Positions 7,326 through 15,029 of a DNA stretch of 16,683 nt are shown here, one piece after another. A program made the translations under genes and the position numbers. This DNA is from Woeseiaceae bacterium (lineage in GTDB: Bacteria > Pseudomonadota > Gammaproteobacteria > Steroidobacterales > Woeseiaceae). The DNA is taken from contig JALHUQ010000200.1 of NCBI GenBank assembly GCA_022866645.1, positions 1-16,683 of the forward strand, given 5' to 3'. Each line of letters opens with the position of its first letter. The first letter of the stretch is position 1. Under the pieces are notes generated by a model. The model did not search any database and had not been told where the DNA came from. It saw only the letters and a list, made by a program, of their open reading frames with translations.

Positions 7326-9387
7326 TTCGCCCCTCACCGAACTGAAAGGCGTCGGACCGGCGCTCGCAGAAAGGCTCGAAAAACTGGGTCTGTATCGGGT
7401 TGATGACCTGCTGTTCCTGTTACCACTGCGCTACGAAGATCGCACGCAACTGGTCAGAATTGGTGCGCTGCAGGCTGGCACTCGTTGCCTGATCACCGGC
7501 GAGGTGCTGCTTGCCGAAACCGTATTTCGGGGGCGCCGAAATATGCTGGTTCGGATAGGCGATGGCAGCGGTCAGATAACGCTGCGCTTTTTTCACTTTT
7601 CGCGGCAGCAACAGGCGCAATTCCAGACTGGAGTTCACGTCGTCTGTTTTGGCGAAGTGCGTCGCGGTCAATCCGGATACGAGATGATTCATCCGGAATA
7701 TCGTGTCACGCGTGAAAACCAAAATGCAGTGACGAGTGATTCGTTGACACCCGTTTATCCCGCCACCGAAGGCGTGCAACAAGGACGATTGCGCAGTCTC
7801 ACCGATCAGGCTTTGCAGCGAATGCACTCACTGCCTCCTGAGGAACTTTTACCGGCGGAGCTTACAAAAAGACTCGGTATGCCATCACTGGCGGACGCTA
7901 TTAGCTATCTGCACCGGCCGCCTCCTGATGCGGACACCCGGCAATTAGTTTCGGGTACGCATCCGTGCCAGCAACGCTTGGCCTTTGAGGAATTGCTGGC
8001 GCACTATTTGAGTCTGCGTAACTTGCGCGCACTCGCCGCGACTGAAGACGCTATCGCTCTGACAGATGGCAATGAAGACGTCAGTGCTTTCATAGCAGAT
8101 CTGCCCTTCAAGTTGACCGGCGCCCAAGAGCGGGTTGTCAGCGACATACTGTCGGATCTGGCTGAACCTCATCCGATGATGCGGCTGATACAGGGTGATG
8201 TTGGTTCGGGCAAAACGGTGGTCGCAGCAATCGCATGCATTAAGGCGATTGCTGGTGGCGTACAGGCGGCAATCATGGCGCCTACCGAAATTTTGGCAGA
8301 ACAACACTGGCGCAGTTTTTCGGATTGGTTTCGCCCGCTCGGCATCGAGCCCGTCTGGCTCAGTGGCAGCCAGCGCGTCGGTTCGCGGCGTGAATCTCTG
8401 GCGGCGATTTCCGGCGGCAACGCCAAACTTGTCGTTGGAACTCATGCCCTGTTTCAGGAAGGCGTCGATTTCCACCGTCTGGGACTGGTCGTGATTGATG
8501 AGCAACATCGCTTCGGCGTTCATCAACGCATGGCATTGCGTGACAAGGGCATATCGGCTGAAGGTCATCCGCATCAACTGGTGATGACGGCAACGCCGAT
8601 ACCGCGGACATTGGCAATGGCTGCGTACGCGGATCTCGATACCTCCGTGATCGATGAGTTGCCGCCGGGGAGGCGGCCGGTCTCAACCGTCGCTGTGCCC
8701 GAGGTTCGCCGCGCCGAAGTCGTGGAGCGGGTTCGCTCTGCTTGTGCCTCCGGGCAACAAGCCTATTGGGTCTGCCCTCTGATCGAAGAATCGGACGTGC
8801 TCGACTATCAGGCCGCCGAGGCCAGCTATCAGATGCTCGCTAAGGCACTGCCGGACTTACGCATCGGTCTCGTGCATGGTCGCATGCGGCCTGCTGAGAA
8901 AGAACGCGGCATGAAAGCATTTAAGGACGGCTTGATTCAGTTGCTTGTCGCAACTACCGTCATTGAGGTTGGCGTCGATGTTCCGAACGCGAGTTTGATG
9001 ATTATTGAGAACGCCGAACGCATGGGACTTTCGCAGTTACACCAATTACGCGGCCGGGTCGGGCGTGGCGTGGCACAAAGCCATTGCGTCCTGCTTTACA
9101 AGGCACCGCTCGGTCAGGTTGCAAAACAGCGCCTCGCGGTATTGCGCGACACCAACGATGGCTTTGTTGTCGCGCAACGAGACCTTGAGCTTCGCGGACC
9201 CGGGGAATTGTTGGGCACGAAGCAGACTGGCCTGCCCGACTACCGCATTGCCAATCTTGTGCGTGACGCGGAGTTGATGCCACAGGTTCAAATAACCGCA
9301 GCGGCGCTACAGAAAAACTCCGCAGAACGAGCGACAGCAATCGTTCGACGCTGGCTGGGTGGCGCGAGCCGATACGGGAAAGTGTAA
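7315..9387 (+). CDS. recG: ATP-dependent DNA helicase RecG
   Basis: RecG is a superfamily 2 helicase that remodels stalled replication forks and branched recombination intermediates. The protein has 690 aa against 693 in E. coli. The wedge/OB domain occupies the N-terminus, with LKGVGPAL at 10-17 and LPLRYEDRT at 36-44. Helicase motifs follow: QGDVGSGKT at 293-301 (Walker A), APTEILAEQ at 322-330, IDEQHRFGV at 394-402 (DEQH box), TATPIPRTLA at 425-434, and the RecG signature QLRGRVGRG at 577-585. The start is TTG at 7315 inside the end of ridA. It is the most upstream start in this frame and the family N-terminus requires it, since no ATG lies near. Coupled translation with ridA is likely. 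Confidence 0.96.
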   Translation: MHSDSPLTELKGVGPALAERLEKLGLYRVDDLLFLLPLRYEDRTQLVRIGALQAGTRCLITGEVLLAETVFRGRRNMLVRIGDGSGQITLRFFHFSRQQQAQFQTGVHVVCFGEVRRGQSGYEMIHPEYRVTRENQNAVTSDSLTPVYPATEGVQQGRLRSLTDQALQRMHSLPPEELLPAELTKRLGMPSLADAISYLHRPPPDADTRQLVSGTHPCQQRLAFEELLAHYLSLRNLRALAATEDAIALTDGNEDVSAFIADLPFKLTGAQERVVSDILSDLAEPHPMMRLIQGDVGSGKTVVAAIACIKAIAGGVQAAIMAPTEILAEQHWRSFSDWFRPLGIEPVWLSGSQRVGSRRESLAAISGGNAKLVVGTHALFQEGVDFHRLGLVVIDEQHRFGVHQRMALRDKGISAEGHPHQLVMTATPIPRTLAMAAYADLDTSVIDELPPGRRPVSTVAVPEVRRAEVVERVRSACASGQQAYWVCPLIEESDVLDYQAAEASYQMLAKALPDLRIGLVHGRMRPAEKERGMKAFKDGLIQLLVATTVIEVGVDVPNASLMIIENAERMGLSQLHQLRGRVGRGVAQSHCVLLYKAPLGQVAKQRLAVLRDTNDGFVVAQRDLELRGPGELLGTKQTGLPDYRIANLVRDAELMPQVQITAAALQKNSAERATAIVRRWLGGASRYGKV

Positions 9388-9397
9388 ACTCTCCGCC

Positions 9398-10303
9398 ATG
9401 AGCAAAATTCTCGCCCCTAACTTCGCGCCGGAACTGATCACTCAGCTTCGCAACTACGGCAAGTTGATGAGGATCGACAAACCGGTCGGCGTTTGGCTGT
9501 TGTTGTGGCCAACCTTGTGGGCTCTCTGGCTTGCCGGTGAAGGCACGCCCGACCAGGGTCTGTTTGTTGTTTTCGTGCTGGGCGTGATTGTGATGAGATC
9601 CGCGGGTTGCGTTTTGAACGACTATGTCGACCGCAACATCGACCCGTATGTCGAGCGCACACGGACGAGGCCGATTGCGTCCGGGGCTGTAGCGCCGCTG
9701 GAAGCGCTGATCCTGTTCGCGGCGTTGAGTCTGATCGCCGTCGGTCTGGCAACGATGCTTAACGGCTCTGCACAAATGCTGTCTATCGTTGCGGCAGGTC
9801 TGACCGTCGCATATCCGTTCGTGAAGCGATTCGTCTCTATTCCCCAGTTCATACTGGGCGCCGCATTCGGCTGGGCCGTACCCATGGCTTTTGCGGCACA
9901 GACAGGCGAAACGCCGGAGCTCGCCTGGCTGGTCTTCGGTACGGCGATGATCTGGGCCGTTATCTACGATACGTTTTACGCGATGGTGGATCGCGAAGAC
10001 GACATCAAGGTAGGCGTCAAATCCACGGCCATTCTTTTTGGTGATGTGGATCTGTTTGTGCTCGCCGGCTTGCAGTTGATCATGCTGGTCGCGCTGCTAT
10101 TCATTGGTTATCGAGCGGCACTGAGCAGCTGGTATTACCTGTCTGTTTTGGTCGCGGGACTGATGATGGCCTACCATCTTTGGCTTGCTCGTGACCGGCA
10201 GCCGGCAGGGTGCTTCGAGGCTTTCCTCCATAACCATTACATCGGCATGGTTGTATTTATCGGCATCGTCTTGCACTACACGTTCAACCCGGTCGCCGGC
10301 TAG
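9398..10303 (+). CDS. ubiA: 4-hydroxybenzoate octaprenyltransferase UbiA
   Basis: UbiA is a membrane prenyltransferase that joins a polyprenyl diphosphate tail to 4-hydroxybenzoate in ubiquinone synthesis. The 301-residue protein is rich in membrane helices and carries both aspartate motifs: NDYVDRNID at about 74-82 and DTFYAMVDREDD at about 191-202. The segments LMRIDKPVGVWLLLWPTLWA and GAAFGWAVPMAFAA match the UbiA family rather than heme O synthase (CyoE). ATG at 9398 is preferred; a GTG at 9359 in the same frame would add 13 unlikely residues inside the recG coding region. It starts 10 bases after recG. No Shine-Dalgarno is visible. TAAACT at 9385-9390 resembles a -10 box 7 bases before the ATG. 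Confidence 0.95.
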   Translation: MSKILAPNFAPELITQLRNYGKLMRIDKPVGVWLLLWPTLWALWLAGEGTPDQGLFVVFVLGVIVMRSAGCVLNDYVDRNIDPYVERTRTRPIASGAVAPLEALILFAALSLIAVGLATMLNGSAQMLSIVAAGLTVAYPFVKRFVSIPQFILGAAFGWAVPMAFAAQTGETPELAWLVFGTAMIWAVIYDTFYAMVDREDDIKVGVKSTAILFGDVDLFVLAGLQLIMLVALLFIGYRAALSSWYYLSVLVAGLMMAYHLWLARDRQPAGCFEAFLHNHYIGMVVFIGIVLHYTFNPVAG

Positions 10304-10308
10304 CACCG

Positions 10309-10818
10309 ATGGCGAGCGCAGATGAGCTGATTCGTGAAGCTCAGCATGCGTTTCAAAACGTCAGTCCGGGTGCAACTGACGAGCGCAAGAACATCGCGCG
10401 TGCGAAGAATTACGCAACGCAGGTCGTCAGAAGATTTCCTGACAGCGCCGAGGCCTCACAGGCCCGGGAAATTCTTAGGCACTTTGATATTAACTACGCA
10501 CCGGCTAACCCGACCGTGTCGGGGCGACCGCTTGCCACCGTGGTCAACCACTCCTCGCCGGCCCGACCCTTGGAGAAAGCGATCAATCGATTCGCGAGCG
10601 TGGCTGCCGCGGACGACCAATGGCGGAGTATTCTGCAGCGCTTTGCGGCTCTGCCGCCGAGCAAGAAGAGGCTGCTGTGGATCGTCGTGGTGTTCGTGTT
10701 TATTTTTCCGCTTTCTCTGTTTGGGTTCCTGGCGCTGGCGTTGGTGTATGCCTTCAATCCTGCCCTGCTAAAACAGCACTTGCTCAGTTTGTTGAATACT
10801 CTTGGTACTAATCCCTGA
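10309..10818 (+). CDS. Hypothetical protein with one C-terminal transmembrane segment
   Basis: I do not recognise this 169-residue protein. The N-terminal 60 residues look helical and charged (for example ELIREAQHAF and NIARAKNYATQVVRRFPDS), reminiscent of a single TPR-like or tetratricopeptide-linker helix pair, though no clear repeat can be shown. A Pro/Ser-rich linker covers about 65-88. Residues 123-149 form one strongly hydrophobic span (WIVVVFVFIFPLSLFGFLAL), preceded by a basic SKKR, so a C-terminal anchor with the N-terminus in the cytoplasm is the likely topology. The gene starts 5 bases after ubiA with no visible ribosome binding site, which suggests coupling. It ends 3 bases before the convergent comF. 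Codon use is like the neighbours, so it looks like a real gene, but no function is assigned. Confidence 0.78.
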   Translation: MASADELIREAQHAFQNVSPGATDERKNIARAKNYATQVVRRFPDSAEASQAREILRHFDINYAPANPTVSGRPLATVVNHSSPARPLEKAINRFASVAAADDQWRSILQRFAALPPSKKRLLWIVVVFVFIFPLSLFGFLALALVYAFNPALLKQHLLSLLNTLGTNP

Positions 10819-10821
10819 GCA

Positions 10822-11466
10822 CTAGCCGGCGCGGGCGATGGCGAGCGAGCTGACTTTTGCGACCCCACTGCTCAGCAACACCTTCGCCAGAGCTCTCATC
10901 GTTGCACCGGTGGTAATCACATCGTCGACGATCAACACGTGTGCGTGTGAAATCTTAAGTCTTGCCTCGAACGCACCGCGCAAATTTCGAACTCTGTCTT
11001 TTGCCGCCAGTCCCGACTGAAAAGGCGTTGCCGTGCGTCGGTGCACACCCTGCACCAGCGGCACGTTCAATAGCTTCGCCATGGGCTTTGCGATTTCGCT
11101 GGCCTGATTGAAGCCGCGGATTGCTTTTCGCCGCCAGTGCAAGGGTACCGGCAAGACGGCGTCGATATCGCGAGGCAGACTATTCCGCGACGCAAAAAGT
11201 ATTTCTGTAAATGCCGGCGCGTAATACAGTTTGCGACCAAACTTGAATGCCTTGATCGCAGCGTCCACCGGAAATGAGTAGTGCGACATCGCGATCGAGC
11301 GGTGGAAGATGCCGGGTTTCGGCGAGACCGCCGGCTCATTCCAGGGCAGGTCCCTGTAGCAGCCCGGACAAATACTCTTTTCTTCTCCCACGCTGGCGAC
11401 GCCGCAGAATACACAGCTCCGGGGTGCCAGAAAGTCCAGTATCCGCATCCGAATATCGTGGCTCAT
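10822..11466 (-). CDS. comF: ComF family phosphoribosyltransferase-like protein
   Basis: This is a ComF/GntX-type protein of 214 aa. The family is tied to DNA uptake in naturally competent bacteria and to use of DNA as a nutrient, but the biochemical activity is not settled. A zinc-ribbon-like N-terminus has Cys18, Cys21, Cys33 and Cys36. The middle contains VLPVPLHWRRKAIRGFNQA at 104-122, and the PRPP-binding loop VLIVDDVITTGATM spans 177-190, all typical of the family. The C-terminus ends in LAIARAG. It is transcribed alone, convergent with the hypothetical gene and divergent from bioC across 62 bp. ATG at 11466-11464 gives the usual length; an internal Met7 is the only nearby alternative. 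Confidence 0.93.
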   Translation of the reverse strand: MSHDIRMRILDFLAPRSCVFCGVASVGEEKSICPGCYRDLPWNEPAVSPKPGIFHRSIAMSHYSFPVDAAIKAFKFGRKLYYAPAFTEILFASRNSLPRDIDAVLPVPLHWRRKAIRGFNQASEIAKPMAKLLNVPLVQGVHRRTATPFQSGLAAKDRVRNLRGAFEARLKISHAHVLIVDDVITTGATMRALAKVLLSSGVAKVSSLAIARAG

Positions 11467-11528
11467 TCAGCAGGCAAACGCGCCGCTCAAAAGTGGGCTT
11501 TGTGCAATAAAAGCGTGCTACCGTTTCG

Positions 11529-12380
11529 ATGATGTTGAACCACGACCATGTTCGCCGCCGCTTCGAGCGCGCCGCCAGTACCTTTGACGACGCCGACTTC
11601 GTGCACGCGGCGACCAGAGAAGGTTTGCTCGCACGTATTGAGCCGTTACTGCTTGAGGCGCAGCTGGTCGTCGATCTCGGTTCCGCGACTGGCGCGGCGA
11701 ATCGGCCACTGCAAAAACGCTTTCGAGCTGCCCGCATCATTTCAGTCGACCTCACGCACCGCATGTTGCTAAAGGCCAGAGACAAAAAATCCTGGTTCTC
11801 GAATTCGGCGTTCGTTCAGGCGAACGCAGAAGCGCTGCCATTCCGGAACGAGAGCATCGACCTTATATTCGCGAACCTGCTGTTGCCCTGGGTAAGCGAT
11901 CACTCAAAACTTTTTTCGGAAGTCGCTCGAGTCCTGCGCAAAGGCGGGGTCTTCGCATTCGCAACTCTCGGCCCCGACAGCCTGCAGGAAATTCGTCGCG
12001 CCTGGAAACAGATCGACGGCAACGCACACGTCAATACCTTCCTCGATATGCACGATCTCGGCGACGGTCTGGTCAGCGCCGGACTCAGTGATCCCGTCCT
12101 GGATGTCGATCGGCTGCGCGTCGACTATCAAAAAAGCGACGGATTGTTCGCTGATCTGACGGCAGTCGGGGCACGCAACGCTTTGCGACAGCGCGCTAAC
12201 GCGCTGACGGGCAAGCAGCGCTATGCGGCTATGATCGCCGCCCTGGCTGGCGCCGCTGCCGATGGCCGGATCGGCCTGGATTTGGAGCTGGTGTACGGGC
12301 ACTGCTGGGGTTGCGGACCGAAAATGGACCCTGCAAATTACCGAATCGATGCAAGCCGGATACCGCTGCGCAAGACCTGA
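11529..12380 (+). CDS. bioC: BioC-like malonyl-ACP O-methyltransferase
   Basis: BioC methylates malonyl-ACP with S-adenosylmethionine to start the pimeloyl chain of biotin. The 283-residue protein has an N-terminal RRRFERAASTFDDADFV segment typical of BioC, SAM motif I at 46-56 (LVVDLGSATGA), a motif II acidic residue in ISVDLTHRML at 71-80, and the BioC-specific FATLGPDSLQEIRRAWKQID at 144-163. Near the C-terminus ELVYGHCWG resembles the YGHAW end common in BioC. Motif I is unusual: the family normally has GCGTG where this protein has GSATG. Two ATGs stand in tandem at 11529 and 11532, neither with a clear ribosome binding site. The usual bioB-bioF-bioH neighbours are not between it and comF. 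Confidence 0.88.
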   Translation: MMLNHDHVRRRFERAASTFDDADFVHAATREGLLARIEPLLLEAQLVVDLGSATGAANRPLQKRFRAARIISVDLTHRMLLKARDKKSWFSNSAFVQANAEALPFRNESIDLIFANLLLPWVSDHSKLFSEVARVLRKGGVFAFATLGPDSLQEIRRAWKQIDGNAHVNTFLDMHDLGDGLVSAGLSDPVLDVDRLRVDYQKSDGLFADLTAVGARNALRQRANALTGKQRYAAMIAALAGAAADGRIGLDLELVYGHCWGCGPKMDPANYRIDASRIPLRKT

Positions 12381-12483
12381 GCCTATAACTCATTGTAAAA
12401 TAAGGACTTCGATCATCAGCCGGTCGCCAAACAGCATTGCATGGCTGACATGATTTGAGTACACTTCGCGAGCTTTTTGGCAG

Positions 12484-12508
12484 GGTCGCCCGGCCAGGCC
12501 GGCCGACC
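12484..12508. repeat. 25-bp near-perfect palindrome upstream of coxB
   Basis: Two 12-base arms (12484-12495 and 12497-12508) around a single A at 12496 pair with only one mismatch, a C opposite a C. The core contains GGCC blocks. There is no following T-run on either strand. It could be a protein-binding operator or part of a transcript structure between bioC and coxB. Confidence 0.6.
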
Positions 12509-12513
12509 GACGA

Positions 12514-12555
12514 ATGGCCCGACATTGCCGGGCACTTCCGGTATTCCCGGGCCAT
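12514..12555. repeat. Inverted repeat with 8-bp arms upstream of coxB
   Basis: ATGGCCCG at 12514-12521 pairs exactly with CGGGCCAT at 12548-12555, across a 26-base loop that itself contains TGCCGGGCA. Nearby CTTCCGG (about 12535-12540) and CCGGAAG followed by a short T-run (near 12588-12598) offer an alternative pairing. Competing stems of this kind occur in attenuators, but no leader peptide is evident. Confidence 0.4.
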
Positions 12556-12639
12556 GCAGAACCCATCGGTACACTATTCGTCACATCCGGAAGATTTTTG
12601 TAGTGCGGCCGTTGGCGCGGCTCGCAAGGTGAACAATCA

Positions 12640-13425
12640 ATGACACGAAACACAATCTTGAGCTTGCTCGGCCTTGCTCTGGCTGGCACGGCGAATGCCG
12701 AATGGGCACTCAATATGCCTAAGGGCATCACGGACCTCAGCCTCGAGACCTACAACCTGCACATGATGGTGTTCTGGTGGTGTGTTGGCATCGGTATTGT
12801 GGTCTTCGGTGTGATGGTCATTTCGCTGATCAAGCATCGCAAGTCCAACAATGTTTCGCCTGCGACGTTCTCGCACAGCACGACCGCAGAGGTCATCTGG
12901 ACCGCCATTCCCGTCATCATTCTGATCCTCATTGCGGTTCCGACGGCCGAGACGATGGTGAAGATGGAAGACTCCCGTAAACCCGATATGTCCATCGTGG
13001 TCACCGGGTTTCAGTGGAAATGGCATTACAAGTATCAGGACTCCGACGTCGAATTCTACTCCAGCCTCGCACGTCCCAGCCTCGAAGCGCGCCGTAAGCA
13101 GTCTGGCATCGATCCGTTCGCGGTCGAAAACTACCTGCTCGAGGTCGACAATCCTGTGGTTGTCCCGCGGGGCGCCAAAGTCCGATTGTTATTTACATCG
13201 AACGACGTCATTCACTCCTGGTGGGTCAAAGATCTGGCCATCAAGAAGGATGCGATTCCGGGCATAGTCAACGAAGCCTGGTTCCGCGCGAACGAATCCG
13301 GTACCTACCGCGGCCAATGTGCCGAATTGTGTGGCAAGGATCATGGCTATATGCCGATCGTTGTCGAAGTCGTCGAGCCCGCGGCGTACACAGCCTGGGT
13401 GAATAGCCATGACGCGGAGCAATAA
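12640..13425 (+). CDS. coxB: Cytochrome c oxidase subunit II
   Basis: Subunit II carries the CuA centre that accepts electrons from cytochrome c and passes them to heme a in subunit I. A signal peptide spans residues 1-20 with probable cleavage after ANA. Two transmembrane helices follow at about 42-64 and 85-105, then the periplasmic cupredoxin domain. CuA ligands are present: His192 in NDVIHSWW, and Cys227, Glu229, Cys231, His235 and Met238 in GQCAELCGKDHGYM. The aromatic patch GFQWKWHY at 123-130 is the electron entry region. At 261 aa it ends after the cupredoxin domain, so it lacks the C-terminal cytochrome c fusion found in caa3-type enzymes. It opens the cox operon, with coxA starting 3 bases after its stop. 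Confidence 0.97.
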   Translation: MTRNTILSLLGLALAGTANAEWALNMPKGITDLSLETYNLHMMVFWWCVGIGIVVFGVMVISLIKHRKSNNVSPATFSHSTTAEVIWTAIPVIILILIAVPTAETMVKMEDSRKPDMSIVVTGFQWKWHYKYQDSDVEFYSSLARPSLEARRKQSGIDPFAVENYLLEVDNPVVVPRGAKVRLLFTSNDVIHSWWVKDLAIKKDAIPGIVNEAWFRANESGTYRGQCAELCGKDHGYMPIVVEVVEPAAYTAWVNSHDAEQ

Positions 13426-13428
13426 GAA

Positions 13429-15027
13429 ATGAATACGGCAGCACACGACAGTCACGATCACGACGATCACGGCCCGGTAAAAGGCATCCGACGCTGGTTG
13501 TTTTCAACCAATCATAAGGACATCGGCACGATGTACCTTATCTTCAGCCTGACCATGTTCTTTATTGGCGGTTTGATGGCCATGGTCATTCGTTCGGAAT
13601 TGGCGATTCCCGGTTTGCAGTTTGTGCACCCGGAATTCTTCAATCAGATGACGACCATGCATGCCTTGATTATGGTCTTCGGTGCGGTCATGCCGGCGTT
13701 CGTTGGCTTGGCGAACTGGATGATTCCGCTGATGATCGGCGCACCGGATATGGCGCTTCCGCGCATGAATAACTGGTCGTTCTGGATACTGCCTGTTGCG
13801 TTCAGCATTTTGTTATCAACCCTGTTGATGCCCGGTGGCTCACCGGCAGGCGGCTGGACGATGTATCCACCGCTCGTGCTGCAGACCGGTAACGCCTTCC
13901 CGTTCCTGATCTTCTCGGTTCATCTCATGGGCCTGTCGTCGATCATGGGCGCGATTAACATCATCGTTACCGTCATCAACATGCGCGCGCCGGATATGTC
14001 GCTGCTGAAGATGCCGATGTTCGTGTGGACCTGGTTGATCACGGCCTACCTGCTGATCGCCGTGATGCCTGTGCTCGCGGGCGCGGTCACGATGCTGCTA
14101 ACCGATCAGTTTTTCGGCACCAGCTTTTTCCTCGCGGCCGGCGGCGGCGACCCCGTCATGTTCCAGCATATCTTCTGGTTCTTCGGGCATCCGGAAGTTT
14201 ACATTATGATTCTGCCGGCCTTCGGCGTTGTCTCGGAAATCATCCCTACCTTTGCTCGCAAAAAGCTATTCGGGCATGACTCGATGGTCTATGCCGCTTC
14301 CTGTATCGCATTCCTGTCGTTCATTGTTTGGGCGCACCATATGTTTACGGTCGGCATGCCATTGACGGGCCAGCTGTTCTTCATGTTCGCGACGATGCTG
14401 ATCGCTGTTCCTACCGGCGTGAAAATATTCAACTGGGTCGCAACGATGTGGCGCGGTTCGATGACCTTTGAAACACCGATGTTATTTTCACTCGCGTTCG
14501 TTTTCCTGTTCACGATCGGTGGCTTTTCCGGCTTGATGCTCGCTGTTGCTCCAGCCGACGTGCAATATCACGACACCTATTTTGTCGTCGCTCACTTCCA
14601 TTACGTTCTGGTACCGGGCTCCGTGTTCGCGATTATGGCGGGTGCCTACTACTGGCTGCCGAAATGGACCGGACACATGTACAACGAGACGCTTGGCAAA
14701 GTGCACTTCTGGGCGTCTGCGATTTTCGTGAACGTCACGTTCTTCCCGATGCACTTCCTCGGCCTCGCCGGCATGCCGCGCCGCATTCCTGACTACTCGA
14801 CACAATTCGCCGACTTCAACACGATTGCCAGCATAGGCGCTATCGGCTTCGGGCTGTCGCAGCTGCTCTTTGTCTGGGTGTTGCTGACATCGAGGAAAGG
14901 CGCGAAAGCCACAGATCGGGTCTGGGAAGGTTCGCACGGTCTCGAATGGACGGTGCCGTCACCGGCTCCATATCACACCTTTGCTACGCCGCCGAAGGCG
15001 CGTATCGCGAACGAAGCCTTCGAGTAA
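13429..15027 (+). CDS. coxA: Cytochrome c oxidase subunit I (type A heme-copper oxidase)
   Basis: This is the catalytic subunit that reduces O2 to water and pumps protons. The 532-residue, roughly 12-helix protein shows all the expected residues: heme a ligands His78 and His391, heme a3 ligand His389, and CuB ligands His254, His303 and His304, with Tyr258 in GHPEVY poised for the His-Tyr crosslink. D-channel Asp107 (GAPDM) and Glu256 and K-channel Lys332 (PTGVK) are kept, which places it in type A1. The N-terminus is rich in His and Asp (HDSHDHDDHG, residues 6-15) before the first helix. GGAG about 9 bases upstream supports ATG 13429. Subunits II and III and the copper chaperone gene are in the same operon. 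Confidence 0.98.
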   Translation: MNTAAHDSHDHDDHGPVKGIRRWLFSTNHKDIGTMYLIFSLTMFFIGGLMAMVIRSELAIPGLQFVHPEFFNQMTTMHALIMVFGAVMPAFVGLANWMIPLMIGAPDMALPRMNNWSFWILPVAFSILLSTLLMPGGSPAGGWTMYPPLVLQTGNAFPFLIFSVHLMGLSSIMGAINIIVTVINMRAPDMSLLKMPMFVWTWLITAYLLIAVMPVLAGAVTMLLTDQFFGTSFFLAAGGGDPVMFQHIFWFFGHPEVYIMILPAFGVVSEIIPTFARKKLFGHDSMVYAASCIAFLSFIVWAHHMFTVGMPLTGQLFFMFATMLIAVPTGVKIFNWVATMWRGSMTFETPMLFSLAFVFLFTIGGFSGLMLAVAPADVQYHDTYFVVAHFHYVLVPGSVFAIMAGAYYWLPKWTGHMYNETLGKVHFWASAIFVNVTFFPMHFLGLAGMPRRIPDYSTQFADFNTIASIGAIGFGLSQLLFVWVLLTSRKGAKATDRVWEGSHGLEWTVPSPAPYHTFATPPKARIANEAFE

Positions 15028-15029
15028 TA

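Larger units (their letters stand above)
12381..12639. promoter_or_regulatory. Long intergenic region upstream of coxB
   Basis: This 259-bp stretch is the largest gene-free part of the window. It holds two GC-rich inverted repeats (listed separately) and a possible promoter: TTGCAT at 12437-12442 and TACACT at 12460-12465, with a 17-bp spacer. A second GTACACT occurs at 12569-12575, and TAAAAT at 12396-12401 is another -10-like box just after bioC. AAGGTG at about 12627-12632 is a good ribosome binding site 8 bases before the coxB ATG. The region most likely holds the cox operon promoter and a structured leader or the end of the bioC transcript. Confidence 0.5.

Noticed and set aside
7945..8577. 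210-codon minus-strand open frame within recG
   Set aside because: It lies entirely opposite the RecG helicase motifs and has no family features.
9359..9397. GTG at 9359 as the ubiA start
   Set aside because: It would overlap recG by 29 bases and add 13 residues not expected in the family; ATG 9398 aligns better.
9002..9775. 257-codon open frame on the minus strand across the recG end and ubiA start
   Set aside because: It is low-complexity, Arg/Gln-rich sequence antisense to two well-supported genes.
12455..12643. 62-codon plus-strand ORF (TTG start) in the bioC-coxB gap
   Set aside because: Non-ATG start, no ribosome binding site, passes through both palindromes and overlaps the coxB start; not convincing as a protein.
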